Source: Actinomyces urogenitalis DSM 15434 (GTDB lineage Bacteria > Actinomycetota > Actinomycetes > Actinomycetales > Actinomycetaceae). From it: a stretch of 50,748 nucleotides of DNA. The position numbers and the translations under genes were made by a program. Shown in pieces: positions 14,246 through 26,349 of the stretch; the stretch's first letter is position 1, and the number at the start of each line of letters is the position of its first letter. The stretch spans positions 190,968 through 241,715 of the forward strand of contig NZ_DS999576.1 of the NCBI RefSeq assembly GCF_000159035.1, read 5' to 3'. Under the pieces are notes generated by a model. That model was not told where the DNA came from. It did no database searches and saw only the letters and a list, made by a program, of their open reading frames with translations.

Positions 14246-17200
14246 ATGACCACAACCTCAGACCACAGCTCGGTCGAGTCAGCTGACGAGCAGGAGCCCC
14301 AGGGCCTCCAGGAGCCAGCCTCGCAGGAGCCTGCCGCCGAGGAGCCCGCCAAGGCCCCTGCCAAGCGCACCCGTCGCACGACGACGCGCTCGCGCAAGAC
14401 CGCCACCAAGACCTCCTCCGCGTCCGACAAGGACGAGGCTGCCGAGAAGGACGACAAGACGGCTGACCCCCAGGAGCCCGAGCAGGGCGCGGCGGAGGAG
14501 ACCCCCAAGGCGCGTTCTCGCAGCAAGTCCTCCACGCGCAAGACCACGACCACTCGCACCCGTAAGACCGCGGCCTCGACCAAGGCGAAGGCCTCCGCGA
14601 AGGGCGCCGAGGCTACCGAGTCCGACCTGCCTGAGCAGACCAAGCCGGCCCAGGCGGAATCGCAGACCACCGCGCCGGTCACCGCCGCGGAGCCGGAGAC
14701 CGGCGCCACCACGCGCCGCCCGCGTCGCTCACGCAAGGTCACTGCCACCCAGTCCGCACCTGCCCCAGCCCCGCAGCCTCAGGATGAGGTCGTTCCGGTG
14801 GCTCCAGGCTCACCGTCTCCCGCAGCCTCCTCGTCCCAGGACGAGGAGGAGGTTGTCTCCCGCTCCCGGAGCACGACGCGCCATCGCCGCCGGGTGATGG
14901 CCGTCCAGGCTGCCTCGGACGCCGCCCCGGTGGTTGAGACCATCGTGGCCCCCGAGGACGTTGAGGAGGCTTCTGACGAGGAGCCGGCCGCCGAGGTGTC
15001 AGCGCCGACGGCGGAGCAGGACGCATTGCAGTCCGCCGACTCTGCTTCCTCCGCTCCTTCGGCACCCTCGGCTGACCAGATCGAGGAGGACGAGGAGGAC
15101 GACGACGTCGAGGAGAGCCCGGCCCAGCACGAGGACGAGGAGGCCGAGGCCTTCCTCCCGGCTGCCTCGCTGCTCTTCCAGGCCCCGGACCCCACGCGTG
15201 CCCGCCGTCGTCGTAAGGTCACGGCCGCCCAGGCGGCTCCGACGGCCGCTCCTGAGCCGCAGGAGGACGGCGAGGAGCAGGATGCCCCTGCTGATGCCGC
15301 CCAGCCTCAGCCGGAGGCCGAGGAAAGCCGGCCGGCCAAGCGTGGGCGCCGTCGCCGTAAGGCCACGGCGGCCCAGTCGGCCCCCGAGCACGCCCCGGAG
15401 CCTGAGGAGGCGTCCGCACCGGCCGAGCCTGATGAGGCCTCCCAGGAGGAGACCGAGGACCAGGAGGACTCCACCAACGGGCGCCGCAAGCGCCGTCGTG
15501 GCGGGCGCGGACGTCGGTCCCGCTCCCGCGCGGAGGCCTCCGAGACCGAGAAGGGCTCGGAGCCTGAGGAGGAGGCCGCGCGCGAGGAGCGTGAGGACTC
15601 CGAGCCGCAGTCCGAGGAGCCTGGCCAGACCACCGAGAGCGCTGGTGAGGAGGGCTCGGCCAGCTCCCGTCGGCGCCGGCGTCGTCGCTCCCGCTCGCGC
15701 TCGGACTCTGGTCGCGACGTGCGTGACGAGGTGACGGCCCTCAAGGGGTCGACCCGTCTGGAGGCCAAGCGCCAGCGCCGCCGCGAGGGGCGGGCCGCAG
15801 GACGTCGTCGTCCCATCGTCACAGAGGCCGAGTTCCTCGCGCGCCGGGAGTCGGTGGACCGCCAGATGATCGTGCGCGAGCAGGACGGCCTCAACCAGAT
15901 CGCCATCCTGGAGGACGGGATGCTCGTCGAGCACTACGTCGCCCGCCACACCCAGACCTCGATGGTCGGCAATGTCTACGTCGGCCGTGTCCAGAACGTC
16001 CTGCCCTCCATGGAGGCCGCCTTCGTGGACCTGGGCAAGGGGCGCAACGCCGTCCTGTACGCCGGCGAGGTCAACTGGGACGCCGCTGGCATGGAGGGCA
16101 AGCCCCGCCGGATCGAGGACGCCCTCAAGAGCGGGGACACGGTCCTGGTGCAGGTCACCAAGGACCCGATCGGTCACAAGGGGGCACGTCTGACCAGCCA
16201 GATCACCCTGGCCGGGCGCTACCTCGTCCTCGTGCCCGGCGGCACCATGACCGGTATCTCGCGCAAGCTCCCGGACACCGAGCGTCACCGCCTCAAGGGC
16301 ATCCTCAAGCGGATCGTCCCCGACGACGCCGGCGTCATCGTGCGCACGGCCGCCGAGGGGGCCAGCGAGGAGCAGCTGCGGGCTGACGTCGAGCGCCTGG
16401 CCACCCAGTGGGCAGCGATCGACAAGAAGTCCAAGCAGATCCTCTCCGGCTCCGGCCGCGCTCCTGTCCTGCTCAAGGGGGAGCCCGAGCTCGCCGTGCG
16501 TGTGGTGCGGGACGTCTTTAACGAGGACTTCCGCAAGCTGATCGTCCAGGGTCCTGACGCCTGGAAGACGATCTCGGAGTACGTCACCGAGCTCAGCCCG
16601 GACCTGGCCGACCGGCTGGAGCACTGGGTGAGCCCGGAGGACGTCTTCAGCGCCCACCGCATCGACGAGCAGCTGGCCAAGGGCTTCGACCGCAAGGTCT
16701 GGCTGCCCAGCGGCGGCACGCTCATCATCGACCGCACCGAGGCGATGACCGTCATCGACGTCAACACCGGGCGCTTCACCGGTGCTGGCGGCACCCTGGA
16801 GGAGACCGTCACCCGCAACAACATCGAGGCGGCTGAGGAGATCGTCCGGCAGCTGCGTCTGCGCGACATCGGCGGCATGGTCGTCATTGACTTCGTCGAC
16901 ATGGTCCTGGAGTCCAACCGTGACCTCGTGCTGCGCCGTCTGGTGGAGTGCCTTGGACGCGACCGCACCCGGCACCAGGTCACCGAGGTCACGAGCCTGG
17001 GGCTGGTGCAGATGACCCGCAAGCGCGTGGGACAGGGCCTGGTCGAGGCCTTCTCCACCCCGTGCGAGTGCTGTGGTGGGCGCGGCTTCATCGTCCACGA
17101 CAACCCCGTGGAGAACCAGCAGGCGGATATGTCCGTCTCCGCCTCGCGCAGCGCGTCCAAGAGCCGTCGTGGCAAGGGTGAGGGCGAGTCGGGTAAGTCG

Positions 17201-17389
17201 CGCGGCCGGGGACGCAAGGGCCCGGACGCCGACGACGTCGCGGACGACGCCACGCGCGCTGCAGTCCGCGGGGCGCTGGCCCAGATCGCGGCGGCCGCCG
17301 AGCATGCCCACAAGGATGCTGCGGAGCAGGCCGAGGCTGCCGGCTCCCAGGACTCCGCGGCGCAGGGCGACAGCCAGTCCGAGGACTGA
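14246..17389 (+). CDS. rne: Ribonuclease E/G family endoribonuclease with a long disordered N-terminus
   Basis: 1047 aa from the ATG at 14246; GGAGAG lies about 11 bases upstream, and in-frame GTG 14234 is an alternative. Single-strand-specific endonuclease of mRNA decay and rRNA processing. Residues 1 to about 540 are low complexity, alternating acidic (Glu/Asp) and Arg-rich patches, as in actinobacterial RNase E. Four basic repeats of the type RRRRKVTAAQ-(A/S)-AP occur near 14720, 14885, 15205 and 15345. The S1 domain begins near residue 572 (GNVYVGRVQNVLPSMEAAFV). Catalytic aspartates lie in VIDVNTGRF (about 838) and VVIDFVDM (about 880). The zinc link CECCGGRGF follows near 939. The C-terminal tail is again charged. 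Confidence 0.95.
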   Translation: MTTTSDHSSVESADEQEPQGLQEPASQEPAAEEPAKAPAKRTRRTTTRSRKTATKTSSASDKDEAAEKDDKTADPQEPEQGAAEETPKARSRSKSSTRKTTTTRTRKTAASTKAKASAKGAEATESDLPEQTKPAQAESQTTAPVTAAEPETGATTRRPRRSRKVTATQSAPAPAPQPQDEVVPVAPGSPSPAASSSQDEEEVVSRSRSTTRHRRRVMAVQAASDAAPVVETIVAPEDVEEASDEEPAAEVSAPTAEQDALQSADSASSAPSAPSADQIEEDEEDDDVEESPAQHEDEEAEAFLPAASLLFQAPDPTRARRRRKVTAAQAAPTAAPEPQEDGEEQDAPADAAQPQPEAEESRPAKRGRRRRKATAAQSAPEHAPEPEEASAPAEPDEASQEETEDQEDSTNGRRKRRRGGRGRRSRSRAEASETEKGSEPEEEAAREEREDSEPQSEEPGQTTESAGEEGSASSRRRRRRRSRSRSDSGRDVRDEVTALKGSTRLEAKRQRRREGRAAGRRRPIVTEAEFLARRESVDRQMIVREQDGLNQIAILEDGMLVEHYVARHTQTSMVGNVYVGRVQNVLPSMEAAFVDLGKGRNAVLYAGEVNWDAAGMEGKPRRIEDALKSGDTVLVQVTKDPIGHKGARLTSQITLAGRYLVLVPGGTMTGISRKLPDTERHRLKGILKRIVPDDAGVIVRTAAEGASEEQLRADVERLATQWAAIDKKSKQILSGSGRAPVLLKGEPELAVRVVRDVFNEDFRKLIVQGPDAWKTISEYVTELSPDLADRLEHWVSPEDVFSAHRIDEQLAKGFDRKVWLPSGGTLIIDRTEAMTVIDVNTGRFTGAGGTLEETVTRNNIEAAEEIVRQLRLRDIGGMVVIDFVDMVLESNRDLVLRRLVECLGRDRTRHQVTEVTSLGLVQMTRKRVGQGLVEAFSTPCECCGGRGFIVHDNPVENQQADMSVSASRSASKSRRGKGEGESGKSRGRGRKGPDADDVADDATRAAVRGALAQIAAAAEHAHKDAAEQAEAAGSQDSAAQGDSQSED

Positions 17390-17461
17390 GCGCACTGCCC
17401 GGAAGGTGACCGACCTGGCAGGACCGTGCGGAAGAACACAGCCGTCACGGGCCTGCTCAGG

Positions 17462-17490
17462 TTGGCCAGCCAGGGTGGATCGCATAAAGT
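17462..17490 (+). promoter_or_regulatory. Promoter of rplU-rpmA
   Basis: TTGGCC at 17462-17467 and TAAAGT at 17485-17490 with a 17-bp spacer, upstream of the L21 gene. The leader would be about 95 nt. Confidence 0.5.
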
Positions 17491-17592
17491 AATCCGCCGG
17501 TGCGTCTCGCACCTTGCCCAGGAGACATGCCCCGCCGAGCGCCACGCGCTGACAGGGTGTGTCCGAAGATTTCGACAGAGATGAGCATTCAA

Positions 17593-17901
17593 GTGGTCTA
17601 CGCGATCGTCAAGGCCGGCGGCCGTCAGGAGAAGGTCTCCGTCGGCGACGTCGTGGTTGTCGACAAGCTTGCCGGTGAGATCGGCGACGAGGTCACCCTC
17701 GCCCCCGTCATGCTTGTGGACGGCGACGCGGTGACCACCGCTGCTGCCGACCTGGCCAAGTCCTCCGTCAAGGCCGAGATCATCGGCGACGAGAAGGGCC
17801 CCAAGATCAACATCCTCAAGTTCAAGAACAAGACGGGCTTCCGCAAGCGCCAGGGCCACCGCGCCCAGCTGACGGCCGTCAAGGTCACCGCGATCAAGTG
17901 A
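17593..17901 (+). CDS. rplU: 50S ribosomal protein L21
   Basis: 102 aa from the GTG at 17593, giving the usual N-terminus (M)[14 protein letters not shown]. An in-frame ATG at 17581 would add four residues (MSIQ), and neither start has a strong Shine-Dalgarno site. L21 binds 23S rRNA in the large subunit. The tail [21 protein letters not shown] is typical. It is paired with rpmA 50 bp downstream, the conserved bacterial rplU-rpmA-obg order. Confidence 0.95.
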   Translation: MVYAIVKAGGRQEKVSVGDVVVVDKLAGEIGDEVTLAPVMLVDGDAVTTAAADLAKSSVKAEIIGDEKGPKINILKFKNKTGFRKRQGHRAQLTAVKVTAIK

Positions 17902-17951
17902 CCGCCCACGCGGCATCCTGAACGCATCAGCTCGACAGAAAGAAGCCTGAC

Positions 17952-18209
17952 ATGGCACACAAGAAGGGTCTTGGTTCCTCCCGCAACGGCCGTGACTCCA
18001 ACGCTCAGCGTCTGGGCGTCAAGCGCTTCGGCGGCCAGTTCGTCGGCGCCGGTGAGATCATCGTCCGCCAGCGCGGCACCCACTTCCACCCCGGCAACAA
18101 CGTCGGCCGTGGCAACGACGACACCCTGTTCGCCACTGCTGCCGGCAACGTTGAGTTCGGCACGCACCGCGGCCGCAAGGTCGTCAACGTTGTGGCTGCG
18201 CAGGCCTGA
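17952..18209 (+). CDS. rpmA: 50S ribosomal protein L27
   Basis: 85 aa, full length. [20 protein letters not shown] is the flexible N-terminus that reaches the peptidyl-transferase centre; the start is already in the mature MAHKK form, so no N-terminal leader of the Firmicute type needs removal. The [13 protein letters not shown] segment is diagnostic. A GACAGAAAGAAG site precedes the ATG. A hairpin follows. Confidence 0.97.
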   Translation: MAHKKGLGSSRNGRDSNAQRLGVKRFGGQFVGAGEIIVRQRGTHFHPGNNVGRGNDDTLFATAAGNVEFGTHRGRKVVNVVAAQA

Positions 18210-18230
18210 GCCTGACACACATCACGCTTT

Positions 18231-18266
18231 CGCGAGGGCGAACGGCTTCGGCCGTCCGCCCTCGCG
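18231..18266 (+). terminator. Terminator after rpmA
   Basis: 16-base arms (18231-18246 and 18251-18266) with one G-T pair around a short TTCG-type loop. It separates L21-L27 from obg. Confidence 0.65.
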
Positions 18267-18279
18267 GCGTCTAACCTGA

Positions 18280-21068
<2,789 letters not shown>

Positions 21069-21160
21069 GGCACGCCCCCGGGCACTGCGCCTTGGTGGCT
21101 ACCCCTGCGCCTGGCAGGGCGCGGAGCACCCGGTGTTTCGGCTGTGTAGCGCATGTCTTC

Positions 21161-21166
21161 TAGGGT
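21161..21166 (+). promoter_or_regulatory. Leaderless -10 element of proA
   Basis: TAGGGT ends six bases before the proA ATG. There is no Shine-Dalgarno sequence. Confidence 0.5.
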
Positions 21167-21172
21167 GGACCC

Positions 21173-22486
21173 ATGACTGCGGACCCCACCCTCGATCCCT
21201 CCCAGGCCACTGATTTCGTCGCCGCGCTGGCTCGTTCGGCGCGCGCGGCACAGCGTGAGGTCGCTGGGGCGACCCGTGAGGTCAAGGACGCCGCCCTGGC
21301 CGCGATGGCTCTGGCCCTGCTCGAGCAGGAGCCTGCGATCCTGGCGGCCAACGCCGTCGACCTGGAGCGTGCGCGCCAGGAGGGGATGAAGGAAGGGCTG
21401 GTCGACCGTCTTGCCCTGTCCTCAGAGCGTCTGTCAGGGATCGCCTCGGCCCTTCACGAGGTGGCGAGCCTGCCAGACCCGGTTGGCCAGGTCATCGATG
21501 GCCAGACCCTGCCCAACGGGCTGCGGGTGCGTCGCCTGCGCGTGCCGCTGGGCGTCGTCGGCGTCATCTACGAGGCCCGCCCCAATGTCACCGTGGACGT
21601 CGCGGCCCTGGCACTGAAGTCCGGCAACGCCGTCCTGCTGCGCGGTGGGCACGCGGCCGAGCACACCAACGCGGCGATCGTGGCGACCCTGCGCGGCGCG
21701 CTGGAGTCAGCCGGTCTTCCGCCGGAGCTGGTGGCCACGGTGGACCCGGCCGGGCGCGCCGGGGCCAGTGCGCTCATGCAGGCGCGCGGGCTCGTTGACG
21801 TCCTGGTCCCGCGAGGCGGGGCCGGGCTCATCAAGGCCGTGGTGGAGTCCTCCTCGGTGCCGGTGATTGAGACGGGCTCAGGAAACTGCCACGTCTACGT
21901 GGACGCCTCGGCGGTGCTGGAGGACGCGGTGGCGATCATCGTCAACGCCAAGACACAGCGCGTGGGCGTGTGCAACGCAGCTGAGACGCTCCTGGTCCAC
22001 CGTCAGGTGGCCGCTACCTACCTGCCTCAGGCCGCCCGCGCGCTGTGGCAGCGTGGCGTGGTCCTGCACGCCGATGACGCCACGCGCGAGATCCTTGAGC
22101 AGGAGGCCGTGGCAGCCGGTGCGAGCCAGCTGCTCGTGGCGGCGAGCCAGGAGGACTGGGAGACCGAGTACGGCAGCCTGGACCTGGCTGTGCGGGTGGT
22201 TGACGACGTCGATGCGGCCACCGAGCACATCCGCCGCTACTCCACCGGACACACCGAGGCCGTCCTGTCCCAGGACCTGGCGGTGGTGCGCCGCTTTACC
22301 GCCGGTGTGGACAGCGCCGTCGTCATGGTCAACGCCTCCACGCGCTTTACTGACGGAGGCCAGCTGGGCCTGGGAGCCGAGCTGGGGATCTCCACCCAGA
22401 AGCTGCACGCGCGAGGCCCGATGGGTCTGGCGGCCCTGACCACCACCCAGTGGCTGGTCGAGGGAGAGGGGCATGTGCGCCCCTGA
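21173..22486 (+). CDS. proA: Glutamate-5-semialdehyde dehydrogenase (gamma-glutamyl phosphate reductase)
   Basis: 437 aa. NADPH-dependent reduction of gamma-glutamyl phosphate, step two of proline synthesis; the product cyclises to pyrroline-5-carboxylate. Aldehyde-dehydrogenase fold. [20 protein letters not shown] is the ProA signature. The catalytic cysteine lies in [18 protein letters not shown], and the C-terminus has [21 protein letters not shown]. The ATG is six bases after TAGGGT with no ribosome site, so it is probably leaderless although proB is close upstream. Confidence 0.97.
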   Translation: MTADPTLDPSQATDFVAALARSARAAQREVAGATREVKDAALAAMALALLEQEPAILAANAVDLERARQEGMKEGLVDRLALSSERLSGIASALHEVASLPDPVGQVIDGQTLPNGLRVRRLRVPLGVVGVIYEARPNVTVDVAALALKSGNAVLLRGGHAAEHTNAAIVATLRGALESAGLPPELVATVDPAGRAGASALMQARGLVDVLVPRGGAGLIKAVVESSSVPVIETGSGNCHVYVDASAVLEDAVAIIVNAKTQRVGVCNAAETLLVHRQVAATYLPQAARALWQRGVVLHADDATREILEQEAVAAGASQLLVAASQEDWETEYGSLDLAVRVVDDVDAATEHIRRYSTGHTEAVLSQDLAVVRRFTAGVDSAVVMVNASTRFTDGGQLGLGAELGISTQKLHARGPMGLAALTTTQWLVEGEGHVRP

Positions 22487-22586
22487 GGGCGCTTCGTGGC
22501 AGGATGGGGCCATCCGCGCGTCCGGCGCGGTGGGATCGAGCAGCACAGCAGGCCTGACGGACCTGGCTGAAGCGGGAGGAAGACAC

Positions 22587-23267
22587 GTGGACCAGGGTTC
22601 CCGACCTCTGCGCATCGGCATCATGGGCGGCACCTTCGACCCGATCCACCACGGTCACCTCGTGGCGGCCTCTGAGGTCCAGAACGTCTTCGACCTGGAC
22701 GAGGTCATCTTTGTGCCGACCTGGGCTCAGCCCTTCAAGCGGGACCGGCGGGTCTCGGCCGCCGAGCACCGCTACCTCATGACGGTGATCGCCACGGCCT
22801 CGAACAACCGCTTCACGGTCTCGCGGGTGGATATCGACCGGGGCGGGACCACCTACACGATCGATACCTTGCGGGACATTGCTGCCGAGTATCCTGGTGC
22901 TGAGCTGTTCTTCATCACCGGTGCAGACGCTCTGGCGCAGATCCTGACCTGGAAGGACAACCAGGAGATCTTCAACATGGCGCACCTGGTCGGTGTGACC
23001 CGTCCTGGTCACGTGCTCGCCGATCCTGGTCTGCCTGAGGACGGGGTCTCGCTGGTCGAGGTACCGGCGATGGCGATCTCCTCGACTGACTGCCGTAACC
23101 GCGTGGGGCGCGGGGCACCGGTGTGGTACCTCGTTCCTGACGGTGTGGTGCAGTACATCCGTAAGTACGGGCTCTATCGTGTGAGCCAGCAAGCAGGGCC
23201 GACGCCCTCCATGACAGCGCGCGTGGCGCGGTCGCAGTCTCTTCGGAAGGAGAACAACGGTGAGTGA
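22587..23267 (+). CDS. nadD: Nicotinate-nucleotide adenylyltransferase
   Basis: 226 aa from the GTG at 22587, chosen because GGGAGGAAG lies eight bases upstream; the frame extends to 22473 but that stretch overlaps proA. Adenylates nicotinate mononucleotide in NAD synthesis. [17 protein letters not shown] contains the (H/T)xGH nucleotidyltransferase motif, and [15 protein letters not shown] holds the ISSTxxR motif. [16 protein letters not shown] is the usual end; an extra basic tail of about 25 residues follows. The stop overlaps the next gene by 8 bp. Confidence 0.95.
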   Translation: MDQGSRPLRIGIMGGTFDPIHHGHLVAASEVQNVFDLDEVIFVPTWAQPFKRDRRVSAAEHRYLMTVIATASNNRFTVSRVDIDRGGTTYTIDTLRDIAAEYPGAELFFITGADALAQILTWKDNQEIFNMAHLVGVTRPGHVLADPGLPEDGVSLVEVPAMAISSTDCRNRVGRGAPVWYLVPDGVVQYIRKYGLYRVSQQAGPTPSMTARVARSQSLRKENNGE

Positions 23268-24489
23268 GCACAGCGAGACTGGTCACCTGGATCAGGCGGA
23301 CGGTGCCGCGCCGCGTCGCTCCCGGCGAGCGATCCGACAGGCAGAGCGACAGGCTGAGCGTGAGGCGCTGCTCACTGGCCAGCAGCCGCTGCTGACCCGA
23401 CGCGAGCTCAAGCGCCTGCGTGAGGAGGCGGAGGCCCTGCGCGCAGCGGTTGCCGCCGGAGAGATCACCCTGGAGCAGGCCAAGGCGCTGCAGGACCCGC
23501 TGGCGGACCAGCCCAACGTCGACGTCCCCTCGCTGTCCGCCACCGGGACCCACGCCGCGGTCCCCGCTGAGCACCAGGCACCTGAGTCCGCGGCCTCACC
23601 GGAGCCTGTCGCTGCCGAGGCTGCCTGGACGACGTCGGGACCGGACACCGCTGAGAAGGAGGCTCTCGCCGAGGTCCCCACGGGCGTGCTTCCTGCTGCC
23701 GACCGGCCTGACGCGGTGCCGACCGCCGCGAGCCCTGCCGTGGCCGAGCCGGCCTCGGTTCCTGAGCGTCGATCGGTTCTGGACCGCGCAGCCCAGCCTG
23801 CGCAGGCGCCCGCTGCGGTCTCCTACGGCTACGTCGCGACGACGGCCACGCCCGCCCCTGCCCCGGCTACCAGTAGCGCCCCGGACGCCGCTGCGCAGCC
23901 TGCCCCGACCCCGTTCAGCCCGGCCGAGCCGGCTGCTCAGGAGACTGCGTCCGCTGCGGCACAGGAGGCGGCTACGCCGTCGTCACCTGAGCCTGCTGCT
24001 CCGACGACGCCGACGCGCCGCCCCATCGTGCGTATCCCTGCCTCGGTGCAGGGAGTACGGACCGTGGACTCCTCCACCGGTGAGCTCAGTGCCGTGCAGG
24101 TGATGGGGGAGGGCCAGACCATCGAGACCCCGCAGTGGAAGGCGCTGCGTCAGGATGACGCCTCGCCCTCTCACACGCAGGATGCTCAGGCTCCCGCTGC
24201 GGCACCGTCGCACCACTCCCACCGTGCTGCCGATGGTGCGCAGCACGCCTGGGCCCACGCGCCTGAGCCCGACTGGGCAGAGGTCCCCAGCGCCAGGGAG
24301 GCTGAGGACCAGGGACGGCAGGGGTTCCCGCTGACCCACCACCTCCTGATTGCGCTGCTCGTCCTTGTGGTCGTGCTGGTGGTGGGGACCCTCCTGTGGT
24401 TCTACCTCGGGCGCAACACGGGCACCAGCGCCGCGCCGGGGCTTGAGAATCTGCCATCGCTTGAGCAGCTCAAGCTGCTGCTGTCCTGA
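23260..24489 (+). CDS. Single-pass membrane protein of unknown function, Ala/Pro-rich
   Basis: 409 aa, GTG start behind GGAAGGAG and overlapping nadD. I do not recognise a family. Residues about 20-80 are basic and helical ([20 protein letters not shown], then [20 protein letters not shown]) and probably form a coiled coil. Residues about 85-355 are Ala/Pro/Glu-rich and look disordered, apart from a short ordered patch, [20 protein letters not shown]. One transmembrane helix (about 360-384, [21 protein letters not shown]) is followed by a 25-residue tail. There is no signal peptide, so a long cytoplasmic N-terminus is most likely. Fixed between nadD and rsfS, it may belong to cell-envelope or ribosome-silencing regulation, but that is a guess. 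Confidence 0.8.
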   Translation: MSEHSETGHLDQADGAAPRRSRRAIRQAERQAEREALLTGQQPLLTRRELKRLREEAEALRAAVAAGEITLEQAKALQDPLADQPNVDVPSLSATGTHAAVPAEHQAPESAASPEPVAAEAAWTTSGPDTAEKEALAEVPTGVLPAADRPDAVPTAASPAVAEPASVPERRSVLDRAAQPAQAPAAVSYGYVATTATPAPAPATSSAPDAAAQPAPTPFSPAEPAAQETASAAAQEAATPSSPEPAAPTTPTRRPIVRIPASVQGVRTVDSSTGELSAVQVMGEGQTIETPQWKALRQDDASPSHTQDAQAPAAAPSHHSHRAADGAQHAWAHAPEPDWAEVPSAREAEDQGRQGFPLTHHLLIALLVLVVVLVVGTLLWFYLGRNTGTSAAPGLENLPSLEQLKLLLS

Positions 24490-24528
24490 CCGACTACCTG
24501 GCCACCGACCCCGACACGGAGAAGACAC

Positions 24529-24939
24529 GTGCCTGCCACCCCCGAAGCAATCGAGCTGACGATCGCCGCCGCGCGTGCGGCCGCTGACCGGAAGGCTGAG
24601 GAGATCATTGCGATCGACGTCTCTGAGCGCCTGGCGCTGACGGACGTCTTCCTCGTGGTCTCCGCCGCCAACGACCGGCAGGTGCGTGCCGTCGTCGACG
24701 CCGTCGACGAGGCGATGATCAAGGCCGGAGCCAAGCGCAAGCTGCGCGAGGGCTTCGAGGAGGCGCACTGGGTGCTGGTCGACTACGGCGACGTCGTCGT
24801 CCACGTCCAGCAGACCGAGGATCGGGAGTTCTACGCCCTGGAGCGGCTGTGGAAGGACTGCCCGCTCGTGGAGCTGCCCGCTGACGTGCTGGCAGGCTCG
24901 GGCGCGGCTGAGGGCGGCGCGGCCGACTCAGTGCGGTGA
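24529..24939 (+). CDS. rsfS: Ribosome silencing factor RsfS
   Basis: 136 aa, GTG start with GGAGAAG upstream. RsfS (DUF143/Iojap) binds L14 on the 50S subunit and blocks subunit joining when nutrients are scarce. The fold is recognisable by AAADRKAEEIIAIDVSERLALTDVFLV, ANDRQVRAVVDAV, and HWVLVDYGDVVVHV followed by EDREFYALERLWKD. nadD and rsfS are neighbours in many bacteria. The stop overlaps the next start (GTGA). Confidence 0.95.
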   Translation: MPATPEAIELTIAAARAAADRKAEEIIAIDVSERLALTDVFLVVSAANDRQVRAVVDAVDEAMIKAGAKRKLREGFEEAHWVLVDYGDVVVHVQQTEDREFYALERLWKDCPLVELPADVLAGSGAAEGGAADSVR

Positions 24940-25685
24940 GCGAGCTCATCCTGTGGCGCCACGGGCTGACGGACTACAACGTCGCCGGGCGCGTCCAGGG
25001 ACAGGTTGATATCTGCCTCAACGAGACGGGGCTGGCGCAGGCGCGTGCTGCGGCGCCGGCCTTGGCAGGCTTGTCCCCGAGCCGGATCGTCTCCTCGCCG
25101 CTTGAGCGTGCCCAGTCGACGGCGGCCTGCCTCGCGGCGCTGACCGGTCTGCCGGTGGAGAGCGACGAGGCGCTGGTTGAGCGCAGCTTCGGTCAGTGGG
25201 AAGGGCTGGCTCGCCAGGAGATCCAGGCCAGGTGGCCTGACCAGTACGCCCGCTGGCGTGCGGGGGAGGACCCTGAAGGGCTGGACGTGGAGACGCGTGC
25301 GCACACAGCCCAGCGCGTGGGACGTGCGCTAGAACGCTTGGCTGGGCAGCAGAAGAAGGCTCAGAGTACTCAGGGGACCATCGGCGCGAGCACGGCTGAG
25401 GGCGCAGGCGCAGGAACGGGCGCGGGGCGCGGTCCCGTCGTCGTGGTGGCTCATGGGGCTGCGATCACTCTGGGCACCACGTACCTGCTGGGCCTGGACC
25501 CGGGAGGCTGGTTCGGGTTGCGGGGCCTGGACAACTGCCATCACGCGGTGCTGCGCTCTGGTTCTCGCACGCCTGGGTGGACCCTTGTGTGTTGGAACGC
25601 CGGTGGCGGGCAGACGGCCGGTGCTGGTGGTGCTGCTGGATCCGGCGAGCAGGGACAGGGGGCGATCGGGGCCTTCCTCGCGTGA
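24936..25685 (+). CDS. Histidine phosphatase family protein (phosphoglycerate mutase-like)
   Basis: 249 aa. LWRHGLTDYNVAGRVQGQVD contains the RHG catalytic histidine. SSPLERAQSTA and VERSFGQWEG (general acid Glu) follow, and VVVVAHGAAI supplies the second histidine. This superfamily covers cofactor-dependent mutases, glucosyl-3-phosphoglycerate phosphatases and broad phosphatases; the exact substrate cannot be read. A Gly/Ala-rich linker (about 145-165) and a glycine-rich tail are unconserved. Coupled to rsfS by GTGA overlap, the same neighbour as in mycobacteria. A hairpin terminator follows. Confidence 0.88.
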   Translation: MSELILWRHGLTDYNVAGRVQGQVDICLNETGLAQARAAAPALAGLSPSRIVSSPLERAQSTAACLAALTGLPVESDEALVERSFGQWEGLARQEIQARWPDQYARWRAGEDPEGLDVETRAHTAQRVGRALERLAGQQKKAQSTQGTIGASTAEGAGAGTGAGRGPVVVVAHGAAITLGTTYLLGLDPGGWFGLRGLDNCHHAVLRSGSRTPGWTLVCWNAGGGQTAGAGGAAGSGEQGQGAIGAFLA

Positions 25686-25695
25686 GGGTGAGGTA

Positions 25696-25733
25696 CCGCA
25701 CGCGGTGCGGATTTGCTCCGTGCGGGCCTTTTT
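25696..25733 (+). terminator. Terminator before the tRNA genes
   Basis: CCGCACG (25696-25702) pairs with CGTGCGG (25719-25725), followed by GCCTTTTT. A classical intrinsic terminator for the nadD-phosphatase operon. Confidence 0.7.
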
Positions 25734-25777
25734 CCTTACAGTTATCCGCGTCGCCCGCGAGGGTGGACGCCCATCTC

Positions 25778-25850
25778 GGGGCTATGGCGCAGTTGGTAGC
25801 GCGCTTCCATGGCATGGAAGAGGTCGGGGGTTCGAATCCCCCTAGCTCCA
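25778..25850 (+). tRNA. tRNA-Ala (GGC), copy 1
   Basis: 73 nt. The acceptor stem GGGGCTA pairs with TAGCTCC, with discriminator A and no encoded CCA. The D arm is GCGC-AGTTGGTA-GCGC. The anticodon stem CTTCC/GGAAG encloses ATGGCAT, giving anticodon GGC (reads GCC and GCT). The T arm is GGGGG-TTCGAAT-CCCCC. Confidence 0.97.
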
Positions 25851-25891
25851 CGATCTGCTTGGAACGTCAGTTCTCAGCGGTCTCCCATCTC

Positions 25892-25964
25892 GGGGCTATG
25901 GCGCAGTTGGTAGCGCGCTTCCATGGCATGGAAGAGGTCGGGGGTTCGAATCCCCCTAGCTCCA
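25892..25964 (+). tRNA. tRNA-Ala (GGC), copy 2
   Basis: Identical in sequence to the copy 114 bp upstream, with the same anticodon GGC and no encoded CCA. The two are probably co-transcribed and end at the terminator just downstream. Confidence 0.97.
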
Positions 25965-25972
25965 CGATCACC

Positions 25973-26000
25973 AAAGCCCAGGCTTGCGAGCCTGGGCTTT
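25973..26000 (+). terminator. Terminator after the tRNA pair
   Basis: AAAGCCCAGGCT and AGCCTGGGCTTT form a perfect 12-bp stem with loop TGCG, followed by CGTCTT. Confidence 0.8.
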
Positions 26001-26349
26001 CGTCTTGCTGGCGTGCGTGTGGCTTCCGGGCGCATGGGGCCGTCGTGCCCGAGGCTGCTGCGCCTGCGGCTGCGGCTGTTGTGCCCACGGCTGTGCCTGT
26101 GCCTGCAGCTGGCAGACCAGGAGCGCAGGGGGCTCCTGTGGGGCGCTTTGGTGATTGGTACGTGCGTGGGCGATTGGTGCGTGCCCTGCGTGGCGGGTAG
26201 CGCACGTAGTCATCGAGAAGGCGCTGGCCCATCGGGCAATGGGATCTGAGGCCTGCGTGGCGACCTCAGACGTGGTGCTGGTACTGATCTGCGGAAGGGC
26301 ATACCGATAGTTCCTCCCATGTGGGCGGCCTGGCTTATAAGGTTACCGT
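26001..26349. other. Non-coding stretch, probably decayed sequence
   Basis: About 350 bp with no gene I can support. It contains imprecise GCTGCGGCTG/GTGCCTGTGCCTG short repeats (26055-26115) and, near its end, a low-GC patch with TATAAG (26336-26341) inside the palindrome CTTATAAG, which may be the promoter of the following broken gene. Confidence 0.4.

Larger units (their letters stand above)
25770..25969 (+). repeat. Direct duplication carrying a tRNA-Ala gene
   Basis: Two identical 86-bp units, 25770-25855 and 25884-25969, start 114 bp apart. Each contains the tRNA plus eight bases of 5' flank (CCCATCTC) and five of 3' flank (CGATC). Sequence outside the units differs. Confidence 0.9.

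Noticed and set aside
14999-17545. 848-codon open frame opposite rne
   Set aside because: Same shadow effect; composition dominated by Leu/Gly/Arg runs, no start signal, no recognisable domain.
25577-26200. Open frame running through both tRNA genes
   Set aside because: It reads through two tRNAs and two terminators and encodes duplicated tRNA-derived peptide; not a gene.
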